Source of the DNA: Stromatinia cepivora
Lineage: Eukaryota; Ascomycota; Leotiomycetes; Helotiales; Sclerotiniaceae
Reading direction: 5' to 3'
DNA: 64,000 nucleotides
NCBI GenBank assembly: GCA_014898415.1
Contig: RCTD01000011.1
Span: forward strand, 620,001 to 684,000
In this document: positions 12,259 through 25,369 of the stretch, piece by piece
How positions within the stretch are numbered: position 1 is the stretch's first letter
Layout of the letters: each line of letters begins with the position of its first letter
Position numbers and translations under genes: made by a program
Notes under the pieces: generated by a model
The model's database searches: none
What the model was told of the DNA's origin: nothing
What the model saw: only the letters and a program-made list of their open reading frames with translations

Positions 12259-12588
12259 TAAATTCTAATAATGATAATATATCATTCTTCTATTAATTTT
12301 TATCCTTTATTTGGTAATAAAATTTATTAATTTGAATAATAAAGATTGATCAGATATATATAAAGAAATACTTATATTAGTATATCATTTGTTGGGGGGG
12401 ACCTTATTAGTGGTTTCCTTTGTCGGGTTGTAATCTTTTTTTATTATATCCTCAATATCGGAATCTAATTTAGAGATATTATTAATAAAATATATTTAAT
12501 CTTTTTTATTAAAATAAACCTTTTTCGAATTCAGGGATCCCCTTTTTTTGATAACGAAAATAATTACAAAGAAATTTATTGATTTATA

Positions 12589-13260
12589 TTAAATATAGAT
12601 AATCTTGTATATAATGATCTTCTTTTTGATATAGATCGTAAATATTATTTGAGATTTCGAAATCTGATTTTTAATATTGAGAAATATATTTAAATCTTTT
12701 TGCAATTTGTACTTGTTTTGATTTATCCTTAAAACAAAGTTCCTTAATTTATAAATACTTGATCTTATCATTGATATTAAAATTGATTTGAATATCTAAT
12801 ATATCTATTACTTTTTGATAATCAATTGAAAGATTATATATTAAAACCAAAAGCAAAGTAATATCTTAATATACTGATCAATAATTTTTGTTTGCAATCT
12901 CTAATTTCCTTTTATATTCTTTCAATTTGTTTCAAACTTCGATAATGGTTATATCGGGATAAATATCGGATTGAAATTTGAAGTTCTGAATTATTGTTAT
13001 ATATATATTGATTATGATTACATTGATTTTGGTATATTTCGATTTAAAATATCTCCAGAGTATATATACTGTTGAATATTCGTTGATAAAGGTTTTATCG
13101 TTATTATTGAATGTTATACAAATATACAATAACATATTCACTTCGTTCTTTAAGTATTCCGATTTCAATTCGATATTATAATATATATAACCATTGATCT
13201 TATAGGCAAATACTGTATTGGGTTCTACAATCTATATATATTTGTTTAATGTTTGATTAA
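12589..13260 (-). pseudogene. B1 gag remnant
   Basis: Two open pieces (12589-12771 and 12932-13168) correspond to the gag of B2 (40300-40701). Visible blocks are YLKNEVNMLLYICITFNNND and VYILWRYFKSKYTKINVIII, like the copia Gag core that forms the virus-like particle. A zinc knuckle cannot be recognised. At 13.11-13.13 kb B1 has the uninterrupted sequence into which F inserted in B2 (AACAT for AATAT), giving the empty site. Confidence 0.65.
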
Positions 13261-13762
13261 TTATATAAAACCATCTTTTCCCTTTCAATTATATCTTCAT
13301 TTATCTAAATTATCATTCATAATTGTTTTGATCAAACTTCAAAGAATTATTTGATTCCGATATTATAAAGATTTCTTATTGTTTAATAAATATCAAAAAT
13401 AATTTTCAGATTTTTTAAAACAATCTTAAAAAATATATTACAAATAAATTTAAAATAATAAAGAAATATAAAAATAAAACAATAAGAAAATTCATAAAAT
13501 TATATTATAATATATTTTCTTGTAGCTATACGAATTTGCTCTTCGCTTTTGTTATAATTCTGTATCAGCATTATACAGATTGCTCTCCACTCTGACCTGT
13601 AATATTATGAATTATAAATTATATTATCATATTTCAACTCTGCTTCGATAATACTATATAAAAATTCTGATTTCCACTCTGTTTCACCCCTACTAACTAT
13701 ACTAATCCTTTCTCGATTTGCTTTGCTTTTTAATTACTATTATATAATCGGATCTCATAATC

Positions 13763-13927
13763 TATTAACTTTAGTATAGAAAATAGTAGTATTATTGACT
13801 ATATAGATTGAACTAAGGATCTATAATTCTAATAGGAGTAAAATTGAAATTATCCCCAAATATAGTCTGTGCACCATTGTGATTACATGACCTCAATTCT
13901 AATCCTATGATGGTCTCATTTCTAACA
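13763..13927 (-). repeat. 5' LTR of B1
   Basis: Starts TATTAACTTTAG (decayed TGTTAAC) and ends TTTCTAACA. Just inside, the - strand reads GATTATGAGATCCGATT, the probable primer-binding site. Confidence 0.88.
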
Positions 13928-13932
13928 TAAAG

Positions 13933-14640
13933 GTTATAAATTGATTGAATTTTTTGGAATATAATGAAATGATGATTATAGTAAATATTGAATCAATAAT
14001 TTCTGGTTTTTAGTATATTATATAATGATTTGATCATTTGTAATAATATTCCTTTTAGGAATTTCATTTCTTTAGAGAATTGAATATAGAATAGTTGTAT
14101 TAAATTGAATATTACTTGTATATAGATTTGAGTAATATTTTCAATATACAAAATTGTTTGTATAATTGATTATAAAATAATTATAATATTTAATATCAAA
14201 TATTGATTTGTTTATTGAATTATAAATAATTTTCTTAATATTATTCTCTTTTCTATATCATTTTATATTTAAATTACAAATCTTGATTTTGGGAACGCTT
14301 TTTCAATATTTTCGTTTTTGATTTTATCGATAAATCTTGATTTGAATATTTATATACCTTTTGATATATCTATTTATTATATAATTTCGAATATATCATT
14401 TTCTATTAAATTATTAATCTTTTTCTTTTTTGATTCTTTATAAATCGATGGATTATAAGGTATATTAAATATTAATAGGTTTTTATCGAAAATATTGATA
14501 ATGTTTTCTTCTTCATTGTTTTGAAGATAAACAATTATATCTAATACTTTCATTATATTTTCAGTGAAATATATTGTTGTGATTTCGACTGGTATTATAT
14601 TTGTTGTATTATATGATATTCTTATTAATAGAATGATTAT
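13933..14640 (-). pseudogene. Copia C reverse transcriptase, N-terminal part
   Basis: Very clear RT of the fungal copia type. In order on the - strand: SIYKESKKKKINNLIENDIF, KGI.IFKSRFIDKIKNENIE, KAFPKSRFVI, then LYIENITQIYIQVIFNL (the catalytic Asp block, now Glu-Asn), FYIQFSKEMKFLKGILL, KSLYNILKTRNY (the LYG-type motif) and a His-rich HHF just before B1. The frame then continues at 8446. Stops sit where Gln, Trp or Arg would be expected. Dead. Confidence 0.82.
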
Positions 14641-15700
14641 TTAAAGAATATCAGAATTAACTTTTATTATGTTTTTTAAAACAATCTTAAATTTTTTCTA
14701 AAAGATAATTTCGAAATCCTTTAAGAATGTTTTTTAAAAGATTTGTTTTATTATAATAAATTCTATTTATTCAATGAATTCTATTGATATTGTTGTTTCA
14801 ATTATATAAAATTTCATTATTATAAATCGAAAGATTATAAATTTATTTGATAATTGAATTATACAGATTTCGTTTTCGAATTATAATAATATAAATGATC
14901 CTATCCATCTAGTAATTCGATTATTTTTTTTCTTTATATTTATACCTTTGAATTGATCAATAATTTATAGATTGGAATTATATTTAAATTATTCCTTTAA
15001 TTTAATATATTCGTTATTTATTTTTCAATTTAAAGCTTTTTGATTTCATTATTTATGTTTTTAATTGTATTAAATCATTATTGAATATTAAATATCGATA
15101 AATCAAATTCGTTTATTTATGAGTATATTCCGAATATTAAATAAATAAATACGATTCTATTAGGATCAATGATATTATTGATTATTTTCATTATCATTTG
15201 TAATATCGATTCTTTCGTTATTTCAGTACTTTTGAGTTCTTTTTCGATAATATTATATATATATCGAATAATTTGATGATAGTGTTTGATTATTTTGATT
15301 AATTAATATATTTTGATGGGTATACTTTTTATAATAATTATTATCATTTCGATGTATTGTTTGAATTCTTTATTTATAAAGTTTTTTCTGATATTATAAA
15401 TGATATAATTTAATAAATTTAGGTATATATTTGTCCAGTATATTTTTAGTTTGTCTTGTATGTGCTTTGTATTGATATTATCAAATTATTATACTATTTA
15501 AAATCTGATTCCTTTATCGATAATATATAATATTGATTTGTTGTTGATAAATATAATATCGATTATAATTGAATAATTAAATTCAATATTATTATAAAGG
15601 TTGAATTTGAATCTACCTAGGGATTTCCTGTATTTTCGATAATATTCATAGAATTTCGTAAATCTTTCGAAATGTCTTTAAATAATATCTGTATAATCTA
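14641..15700 (-). pseudogene. Copia C integrase C-terminal remnant
   Basis: Contains ILQMIMKIINNIIDPNRIVF and IYLIFGIYS, then further on ITRWIGSFILL followed by a CIIQLSN...FRS block. This is the arrangement seen at the end of integrases in this fungal copia clade, where a small barrel-like module (RW.GPF.LL...C...L..GPTKFRST) precedes the RT. Upstream limits are uncertain; the catalytic core between about 15.7 and 16.6 kb was not read clearly. Confidence 0.6.
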
Positions 15701-16749
15701 TATATCAAAGAACTCGATAGAATCTATTTATAGATGGATAATCAAAACAATGATACAATTTCTATGTTTCTAATTCAATCAAGTAATATTATATATTTGA
15801 ATTTATGAATGCAAAAGTGTTTTGTAATTCATGATACAAATATATCGATAATATTATTATAATATATTCTGAATCGATTTATACCTTATGACAATAATAG
15901 AAATAATATTTTTAATTCTATAATATAGAATTCAATAAATCTTAAAGATAGATTCAATTGAATCAATCCGATTGATTTAGTTTTTCTGATTTTGAATATT
16001 ATCTTTATAATTTCTATTTTATTTATTTTTAATTTGATATTTTTGATATCCTTTTGATATATTTAATACTATTTGAATTCTACTATAAATCATTAGGATA
16101 TTTTTATATCGATAATAATACCCTGAAACTCTTTGTTATTATATTTCAAAAAGAAAGTTTTATATTCTTCGGTTTTATTAATTGATTTCTTAATGAGGTC
16201 AATTAAAGTATATATTATTGTTTTATCGAATAAATTTATTGCAACCTTTTTTCTGTTAATCGATTTATAGGATAAAATCCAAATATACTCTGAATTATTA
16301 TCTTTTATATTCTTCTTTAAATTATTTTCAATATATATTATAAATTATTTATTAATATTAATATTCAATAAAGTTCTTTTATTCAATAATATATTATTCG
16401 AAATACAATCCGAAGTCTTTGTTATTGCTCTTGAATAATTCTTTATATTTATATTTCGATTCAATTCATTCAATTTTTATATATTTGTTTAATTAATAGT
16501 TTTCTTTTTTGTAAATGAAATATCTTTTAATTTCTTTTGATCGAATAAGAAATCATTAATTGGATTTGTATTTGTAATTATATTTGGGATTTTTTTGATT
16601 ATATATTCGATCTATATAAAATGTTTCGTTTTTGTTTAAATATAATTTTTTATATATAAAAATAGAATCTTATAGATTTTCAATAAATTTTATTACAAAT
16701 TTTGAAAATCGATAATATATTTGGCTTTATATTAATATATGATTATATA

Positions 16750-17460
16750 TATTGAATATCTTTTTTTTAGATATATATAGTTATTTGAAATTCTTTTGAT
16801 AAATCTTTTTAAAGATAATGAAATTTGGTAATTATAATATTCAAATATTTTACTATTGATTTTCTAGAGTTTTATATAATAATAACTTTGAGTATTATAT
16901 AATTCTATTTTTTTATAAATCTGTATTAATACTCTTTTTCTTTGAAGAATGTTTTTATCATTTCATAGATATCTTTTATTATATTTAAAATATAATTGAA
17001 ATTCGAATAATAGAATACAAAAACCTTCTTTTTTTAGTATTATTAGGAATACTCTTATATAAAGATTTAAATGAATATCGATTCTTTTATAATAATTAAG
17101 GAAAATAGTATATTTATAATTAAAGTTATTATTCTAATCAATATATTTATTAATATTATTATAGAATTTCTCAAGATTCCCGAGATTACAATTGATATTA
17201 CCGTTTTATATATAATCAAATGATTTGTTTTTGTAATTTTCTAAATCATTATTTTCTTCATTATTAAATAAATCTTTTCCTTTTTTATTGTTTTTATAAA
17301 GATATATATAAATATTATTTTGTTTTATCTTATTTGCTTTATGATTGTATCCAAAATGTTTATTATTATTTAAAGATTTCTTATTATTAAATGAATTGTC
17401 TGGTAATCTATTATTATTAATAGATTTCTTTTCATTCAATGATTTTTTATTTTCAAATAA
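16750..17460 (-). pseudogene. Copia C gag-like remnant
   Basis: At the 5' side of element C. Open or nearly open pieces include 17206-17439 (77 residues, Asn/Lys-rich: KKSLNNNKHFGYNHKANK, possibly a decayed zinc-knuckle linker) and a downstream helical stretch (IKDIYEMIKTFF, SIVKYLNIIITKFHYL). Position and composition suggest gag, but no diagnostic motif survives, so the call rests mostly on location. Confidence 0.4.
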
Positions 17461-18932
17461 TTTATTATTATTATATAATAGATATAATAATATTGAACAT
17501 TATCTCTATTTTAAATCTTGATATTTATTATATAAGAATTTCCTGAATATATAAGACCCCGATCCCCTGCCCAACTATAATAACCGAACCCCTTTATATT
17601 ATATTGAAGATAATTGTCTTATATTTATTCATACAAATTACCCCCCCTCTTAAAGATTAAATAAAGATATTAAATCTTCAAGGATGATATTCAGATATAT
17701 ATTATTATCGAATATCTTGATTTGATTTAGAATAATTTTGATCGAAATTAGAAATATCGATTTATTATTGTTTTTCGAATTTGATTATTCGATTATAATA
17801 TATATAAAATATAGAGTATTTCAATTAAAGTTTTGTTGATTATTAATTTTATATATTATATTATTTTTTAATAAATAAATCATTTATTTTCAGTTCAATA
17901 TATAATCTAAATATAATCTTTGAATTAATAAATTCGAAATGCTCAATTTTGAAGTTTGTAAAATCGTTATAATAATTGTTTTATAAATCCTTATCGATAT
18001 AATTATATATTATATAAAACTTCAATTTGAATTTATAAAAATCGATGATTTTCTGAGGATTTTCTTCTATAGATATAATTTAATGATATTTTTATTTATT
18101 TATTTATTTGTTGTATTCTTTGTTTTTGATATATAAAATAATTGATATTTTTATTGTGTTTGATATTAATGATAATAAAATTCAGATTCTTTTAGGATGA
18201 AGAGTTGTAGAGTAATGTTCGAATATATTTATTATAATTATTATAATAATAATTGTTATATACTTTCGGATTATATTGAAATTGATTATTATAAAGTTTT
18301 TAAAATAATTTTAAAAAAGAATTTGAATATAGATTCGTAATATACGAAATATATATTGTAATGAAATTACATTTGTATTATATATAATATTATTAGATTC
18401 TAAAAGTATTTCGAAATTGGGATTAATTGATCGAATTGATCAGATTTGATCGAAATAATCAGATTTGATCGAAATAGATTTAACCAAAATGAATAAAATG
18501 AATAAAATAATGAAATTAATCAAATTGGATTGAATTGATCAATTTTGTATATAATTTATAATTTGTATAAAATAAATAAATGAAATAATTTTTTATAAAA
18601 AAGTAGGTATAACAAAAAACTTGAAATTGTTTTTAGATTTTCTTTAAATGTATACCCTATATTATTTGATAAATATATAATGGATATAGAATAATTAAAT
18701 CAAAAAGTAAATTCTAAATTCACTATTAAATAATTATTATTTTTGATTCTTCGATTCTTTTGAATTGTTTAATAATTAAAAGTTTATTCTTTGATATAAA
18801 AATACTTTGTTTTATAATGAAATATCTTTATTCAATTATAAAAACAAAATCAAAATAAATTTAAAATTTGTAATTCTTTGTATCAATTCTTAATATTTGA
18901 TTTATAATATCATTATAACAAAAACTAATCAA

Positions 18933-19156
18933 TATCGGAATAATTGTATAGAGGGAGTTAAAGTTTATTAATAAATATAGAATACTTTTAATAATTAATA
19001 TATTTTGATTTACCTAAAGAATTAGAATCTATAAAAGATGAAGAGCTATATAATGATACATATTGAGGTATTAATGCGAGTATTAATGGGTATATGATCC
19101 TTATCATCTTTATTATCCTTACCATCCTTATTATGTACGTGATTCATATTCCGACA
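18933..19156 (-). repeat. 5' LTR of C
   Basis: 224 bp, begins TATCGGAA (decayed TGTCGGGA) and ends ATTCCGACA. It shows the unoccupied version of the site at which the A-family solo LTR entered the other LTR. Confidence 0.88.
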
Positions 19157-19161
19157 AATAT

Positions 19162-21495
19162 CTTTTTATTTTTGAAATAAATAAGAATCTTATTGAGATA
19201 TATTATATATATATTATTAATAAAGTCGATAAATATTTAATTAATATATATCTGAAATATAATAAAGATATTGATCAAATTGGAAAATATAATCCGATAT
19301 TTAAATTGATTGTAATATATAAAAAAAGTTATCTTTTATTCGTAGTTTTTCTCTATATATCTTTAAAATTGAGTTTTATAAAAATACTTTTTATTTTAAA
19401 TGATCTAAAAATTTGTTAATTAAAAATAAAAATATATAATACTCGATATATAATCAATAATTATTATCTTTCTTTAAAATAAATATTATCGAAACTCTAA
19501 TAAAATTGATCAAATAATAAATTTAATTTTTCTTTTAATATTTTTTAAGATATTTTATAAAATAATTAGTTCTTTTTTCGAAAGAATATAAATTAAATTT
19601 CAAAATAAAGTAGATCCGGATTCGAAATCAATATAAAATTCTTTAATTATTATTATTTTCAAATCAACAAATATAAAACGAAGACAAAAAGAAATCGATT
19701 TCTAATCGATATTATGATTTATATTTTAAAATTAAAATAATTCTAAAATAATATCAATTTCTAATAGATCTAAAATAATAATGATAAATTGATAAATATA
19801 AATTCCTTTTTCAAGATTATTTATTATTTTTATAATAAATCGACAATTATTATATAAAGATATATGAATTTTATTAATTAATATTAAAGGAATATCTTTT
19901 TCAGAATTAGAGTTTTAATTTTATTTGATATACTTATTTTGTTGAATAGGATCAGTTTAGAATCGATATAGCAAACAAGTTTTATTAAAATATTATTAAT
20001 TTTTAAAATTGTTTTGATAATTAAAATAGTACATTATTTTTATTGAGAATCTAAAATTACTAAAATAATTAAAATTATTATTGAGTTTTATTATTTTTTA
20101 TTTTTTTCAAGATAATTTAAAATTTGATATAAAAATTTTATATCGATATCAAATTATAAATAATTGTTTCTGAAAATATTAAATAATATAATTTATTTTC
20201 TTTTAATCGATAAAGAAATAATACTTGTTCTTATTCTGAAATATGAATTCAACTTAAAAAAATTCTTTTACTTTTATAATATTAGAATCTTTATAGAATA
20301 ATAATTTTTGAAATTCTGAAGGTTTTCTTCAAAGAATAAAAATAAAATGAAATATTACTTTTATTCTATTAATAATTATTTATAACAAATTAATTATTTC
20401 TTTTTATAGAAAACAAATATATATCTTTTCCATTCATTATCAATTCATTATCTTAAAGATATCGAACTCTTCTTATATATTTTCGAGTTTTTAATTAATT
20501 TTAGTTCAAGTTGAATAATAAATTTATAACTTAATATCAATATTTCGTTTTCGATAATATTTAAAATTCTAAAAGTATTACTTTCTTAACTTTGGAAGAT
20601 AATTGAATAAATCGAGAAACTTAAAATACTCTTTACTTCTATTATAATTATTTCATAAAATATCGATAATGATACATTAATGAATTATTTTTAAATTAAT
20701 AGAATAAAAAGAATTATAAAAGTTGTGTAGTAAAGAATTAATTAATTATAAAATATTAATAAACCTTTTTATTATTTTTTAATTAATAAAAAGAATCATT
20801 CTTTTTAAATTCAATATAAAATAATATCAAATAATTACTCTCGGGACGATCATATCCCACCCTCCGTATATATATGATATAAAGAGATCTTCTCAAAAAA
20901 AATTCAAATTAACCGATGAAATTTTTTTATTTATATATTTATATTCTATATAAAGATTATCTTCGTATAGACAGACCCCTAAGCTTTATACTTATATAAT
21001 CGTAACAAAAATATTATTAATAAAAGAAATAAAAAGGGAATTCTTAAAGCAATCATGATTTAATTTAAATCGTTAAAATCTATTTAGGGTCTATTAATTA
21101 AACTAATAAATTAAAAAAATAATTAATAACAAAGTTAGAAATATTCGAAATATTAATAGAATATTAATAAAAAACATATAGATTTATTCTTTAAGTTATT
21201 AAAACGAAATGAAGATTTCTTTATTTATTAATAAATTAAAATTCTATAAAATCTAATGAATTAATTTATTTAAATATCATTTAATAAAATTGAAAAGTTG
21301 AAGAAAATCATTAATTTTCATAAGATAAATTCGTTTATTTTACGTATACCTCTTTTATACTATATCTAAGTAAAATCTTTTGATAATCTATTATATATAC
21401 AAATAATCAACTTATATTAATTGTATTGATAGCAAATTGAAGTACTAGATAAGTTCTCGTATAATATACCTCGCGTTTCTATATCGTAAACACAC
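19162..21495. other. AT-rich gene-free stretch between C and E
   Basis: Mostly very AT-rich with no readable domain. Two short less mutated patches stand out, 20838-20880 (GGGACGATCATATCCCACCC) and about 21440-21500. The second runs straight into the 5' target duplication of E and was contiguous with 46201 and the kinase locus before E inserted. Confidence 0.5.
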
Positions 21496-21500
21496 CCTCT

Positions 21501-21875
21501 TGTTACGACGGTGTAACATAACCCGCATCATGTGATCAATTAGTTAATTAAGATATATGATAAGCGTTACTTGATCTGAAAGTCGACCGATTTTGTAGAA
21601 ATCCATCAACCTTAAGAATCGATCGGCCTTAAGAATCGATTGGTCTTTCAGAAGTCGATCGATTTTCAGAAAAAAAAGATCTATATAATCAAAATGGATT
21701 CCTTTTATATAAAGCTTTATATTCAAAATCAATTATTTAATATACTTTATTATTAATTATGAATAATATATCATTATTATTATTATTATTCAAATCCCTA
21801 TTTGATATCTAATTATAAATCTATTTCGAAAACCTAAAATACTTTTATATAATCTAGATAATTACTTTTATAATA
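21501..21875 (+). repeat. 5' LTR of E
   Basis: Begins TGTTACGACGG and ends TATAATA (decayed GTAACA). Holds a row of CGATCG palindromes (21570-21675), partly decayed relative to the 3' LTR. Confidence 0.88.
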
Positions 21876-21989
21876 CTTTGAACATTATTACTACTTTAAA
21901 TACCAATTCGATAATAACAATATTATATCTTTCAAAACATTACAATTTAGTAATCCTACTATAACCAATCAAATCATTTCCAAAAATAC

Positions 21990-22980
21990 TAATAAGAACA
22001 AAAACATTATTATAAAAGATATCGAAGATTTTAAAGAGATTATTATTATCAAAATTCTTAAAATCGTCTTACTAAATCGATTTATAGACAATCAATAAAA
22101 GCTAGAAACTTTTTTATTCCAATTTGAAATCTACTTTTAATTCAATCAGGATAAATTTAATTATAATATCAACAAAAATATCTGAGTTGTCTCCTACTTT
22201 AAAAAAGAAGTTGTTAAATAGATCCAATTATATTTTAAGGATTATTTTATCAATTTGAATAAATTTAAAAAACGAATATACCCAATTCAAATTATCTTTG
22301 AGAGATTTGAAGGGTTTAAGAAAGAAATATAACGAATATTTGAGAACATCAATGAATTATATGATACTGAGTTTAAGATCTATGGCTTCAACTAAATAGG
22401 ATCAATAATTAAATATACTATAGAGTTCAAAAGATATATAAGTATTATTGAATAAAAAGAAAATATAATAATAAGTTATTACAGGAAAGGGCTCAAGTTT
22501 GAAATCAGGTTAAAATTGAATCGCAATTGTATTTGGGAAGATTTAAACAAATTAATTGAGGAATTTATTGAGGTAAATAAGATATTCTATGAGTATTAAA
22601 AAGAACACCGATCTTTCAATTTTTATTGGAATCGAGATTATAGTAAATATTATAAAAATGAAGAAAAGCTTTGAAAGAATAAATAATTATATAAAGACCC
22701 AATACAATTGAATACAACTTTCAAGAACATACTATCTAAGAAAAAAATAAAACAAAAATATAAAGATAAATTCTGCTTCGAATATAACAAACTAAAATAT
22801 CGAACTAAAGATTATCGAAACAAGAAATCATCAGGAGAAAGTTATGACAAAAAGTTCGGCAAAGGTTAACTTAATATTATCTTCACCCTTTAATTATACA
22901 CTATTAATACTATTAATCTTATCATCGAACAATCACTAATTGAAACCGAAAAAGAAGAATCAAAAGAAGAAAGTTTTTAA
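21990..22980 (+). pseudogene. Gypsy E gag remnant
   Basis: Gag protein that would build the virus-like particle and bind genomic RNA. The Retrotrans_gag core is readable (LFQFEIYFQFNQDKFNY, YDTEFKIYGFN.IGSIIKYT, SYYRKGLKFEIRLKLNRN), followed by a zinc knuckle at 22774-22815. The knuckle reads C-F-E-Y-N-K-L-K-Y-R-T-K-D-Y: the spacing is that of C-x2-C-x4-H-x4-C, but the second Cys, the His and the last Cys have each become Tyr, exactly what G-to-A or C-to-T changes would do to TGT and CAT codons. Several in-frame stops. Not functional. Confidence 0.8.
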
Positions 22981-23379
22981 TAATTTCACAAAAAATCCTA
23001 ATTTAGAAGAATTATGAATTATCCATAAGATAAATGTTTGGAATTATTATATCTAAAGATTCAAAGATACGGATAGAGGTATAATGAATGAGGATTTCGA
23101 TATGATAAATACTAAGGAAAGCAAAATCTACAAAATAAAATTTATCAATAAATATTTGATTCTATAATATAAAATCATTATTAATAATTTTTTTATTGAA
23201 AGAATCATTAACAGATACCCGAAAGAATTAATTGAAGAAAATAATCGGGAATTGATAATTGACCAAATTAATCAAACCAATCAAATTGATCAAATTGATT
23301 ATAATAAAGTTTTAGATTAGGAATAATTGAATATTGTAGAACAAATAAAATAGATTTACTATATTATAAAGATAAATAA

Positions 23380-23680
23380 TTAATTAATCTGAATTATAAT
23401 CGATTTAGAGGCTATAGGAAATTTTATTATATCAAAAACTACAAAATACTTAGAAGTATAATTTCAGACAAAACAAAATCTATATTAATTGTAATTAATT
23501 AATAAACAATTAATTAAATTGAACAAAAAGGTTTCGTAGGAAATATATTCAATGTAAATGATTATAAACCAATATAAGACGATCATTCAATGCGATATTG
23601 TTTCATTAAAAAATCAATCAATCATTTTAGGGATACTATAATTAAAAGTATACAATCTTCAGATTAACTGATTATAAGAA
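23380..23680 (+). pseudogene. Gypsy E aspartic protease remnant
   Basis: Follows gag. A block reading EAIGNFIISKTTKYLEV matches the gypsy protease active-site region (normally DSGATGNFI...A..L), with the Asp-Ser-Gly triplet lost. It is followed by NQYKTIIQCDIVSLKNQSII and a terminal LKVYNLQIN. Needed for polyprotein cleavage; inactive here. Confidence 0.6.
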
Positions 23681-24079
23681 ATTATAATATTTCCAAACAA
23701 AAGTAATCAATAAGATATGTTAGAATCTATAAAGCTGAATATATATAATGGAGAATTGAAGGCGAATAGTATTATTGATATAGGATATTCAGTTTAAAGT
23801 CTTCCATTAACGATGAAGAAAAATGAATCTTTTGTATAAATGAAGAATAAACAAAAGAAACTTGAAAATACTTTTATTATAAAACAGAAAGAAATATTAA
23901 TACTAATATAATATCAGAAATATAAGAAACTATTTGAAGAAAGAAAAGATTATAAAGTTTTATCAGAATATAAGCTATAGGATTATAAGATAATATTGAA
24001 AGAAGACAGAATACTTTTATTTAAATCAATTTATTCAATATCAATTTCTGATTTAAAAATACTTAAGGATTATATTAAT

Positions 24080-24720
24080 GATATATTAAAAAAGGAATAG
24101 ATCAAAAAATTCATTTTATAAATAATTAATTTTGTATTATTTATATCAAAAAAGGATGGTATAAAGAGATTTTGTATAAACTATTGCAAATTCAATAATA
24201 TAACGATCAAAGATCGATATTTATTTCTATTAATTATAAAATTAAGGGATCGATGAGGAAAAGTCAAGATTTTCTTCAAGTTTGATCTATAAAACGGATT
24301 TCATTTTATCAAATGAAAGAAAATGAAAAATGGAAAACAATATTCAGAATTCGATACGGATTATATAAATATCAAATTATATTATTCGGATTGATAAATA
24401 TATTAGTAATATATATACATTTAATTAATAATATATTAAGGAAATATTTAGATATATATTATATATATGATTTGAATGATATTTTGGTATTTTTAGAAAT
24501 AGAAGAATAATATATCAAGGATATCTATAAGGTTTTATAATACTTGAAGGAAGTAGATCTTTAATATAAATCTAGTAAATATGAATTTCATATTATAAAA
24601 ACAGAATTTCTAGATTATATTATATTCTTGAGAGGTTTTAAGATAAGTTTTAATAAAATAAAAATAATCAAAAAATAAGAACTATCTATTATTATAAAAA
24701 AAAGTACAATCCTTTTTAAA
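24080..24720 (+). pseudogene. Gypsy E reverse transcriptase remnant
   Basis: Ty3/gypsy RT. Blocks: FISKKDGIKRFCINYCKFNN, ITIKDRYLFLLIIKLRDR, FFKFDLQNGFHFIK, then an open piece 24313-24510 with WKTIFRIRYGLYKYQIILFG and YIYDLNDILVF. The last is the YLDD catalytic box, with Asn-Asp left at 24475-24480. The fingers and palm order is normal. Stops occur at expected Trp, Arg and Gln positions. Confidence 0.82.
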
Positions 24721-24829
24721 GTTTACTAACTTTTACTAATATTTTATCAAAAACTATTCAAAAATAGCCATTTCAATAATTAAAATTACCAAAAAGAATT
24801 AAGAGGAATTCCGATAAACAGAAACAAGA

Positions 24830-25300
24830 CAAAAAGTATTCGAATATTTCAAGGAAGTATTCACAGGAGAATCAATCCTTAAAGCATTTGATCCAGAATT
24901 GCCAATAATCATGGAAACTGATTCTTTAAATTATATAATAGAAGCAATATTGAACCAATTCAATTTGAATAAGAAATAGTAATCAATTGCTTATTATTTA
25001 TATAAATTATCATTAGCTGAATTAAATTACAAAATATATAATAAAGAATTGTTAATGATAATAGATGCTTTTAGGGAATAGAAAATATATTTAAAAAAAT
25101 CAAAATATATAATACAGATATATATAGATTATAAGAATTTAATTTACTTTATTATAACAAAGAAATTAAATTGATAATAGATCCGATAATCGAAAACTAT
25201 AATTGTTTATAACTTCAGAATTTCATATATCAAAGGAAACAAAAATACTAAAATAAATATTTTTAATCGAAAACCAGACTATTTATAAAACAAAATATAT
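24830..25300 (+). pseudogene. Gypsy E RNase H remnant
   Basis: RNase H domain following RT. Readable: FEYFKEVFTGESILKAFDPE, LPIIMETDSLNYIIEAILNQ (the catalytic Asp region), IAYYLYKLSLAELNYKIYNK and ELLMIIDAFRE.KIYLKKSK, then the tether block ISYIKGNKNTKINIFNRKPD. The last is the gypsy 'KG..N..AD.LSR' motif with RIP changes. Among the best preserved domains of E. Confidence 0.82.
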
Positions 25301-25369
25301 AAATTATATATAATATTAAAACAGGATAATGATATTTTAGTTTATAATAAACCATAATTTGTTATCATT

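Larger units (their letters stand above)
8452..13927 (-). mobile_element. Copia element B1, full length, in C
   Basis: 5476-bp element with 166/165-bp LTRs (8452-8617 and 13763-13927) and an exact TAAAG target duplication (8447-8451, 13928-13932). It lies on the - strand: gag at the right, then protease, integrase, RT and RNase H at the left. It splits the RT of element C, whose frame resumes on the other side. A second copy (B2) lies at 36002-43163. RIP damage is heavy in both, though B1 retains several C- and G-homopolymers that B2 has lost. Confidence 0.9.
6485..19156 (-). mobile_element. Copia element C, full length, with nested insertions
   Basis: A complete LTR retrotransposon on the - strand. 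Both LTRs are 224 bp once inserts are removed; the outer target duplication is AATAT (6480-6484 and 19157-19161). After subtracting the nested A solo LTR (488 bp plus 4) and B1 (5476 bp plus 5) the element is about 6.7 kb, normal for copia. Order on the - strand is gag, integrase, RT, RNase H, i.e. copia order. Its RT continues exactly across the B1 insertion. It is strongly RIP-mutated. Confidence 0.88.
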
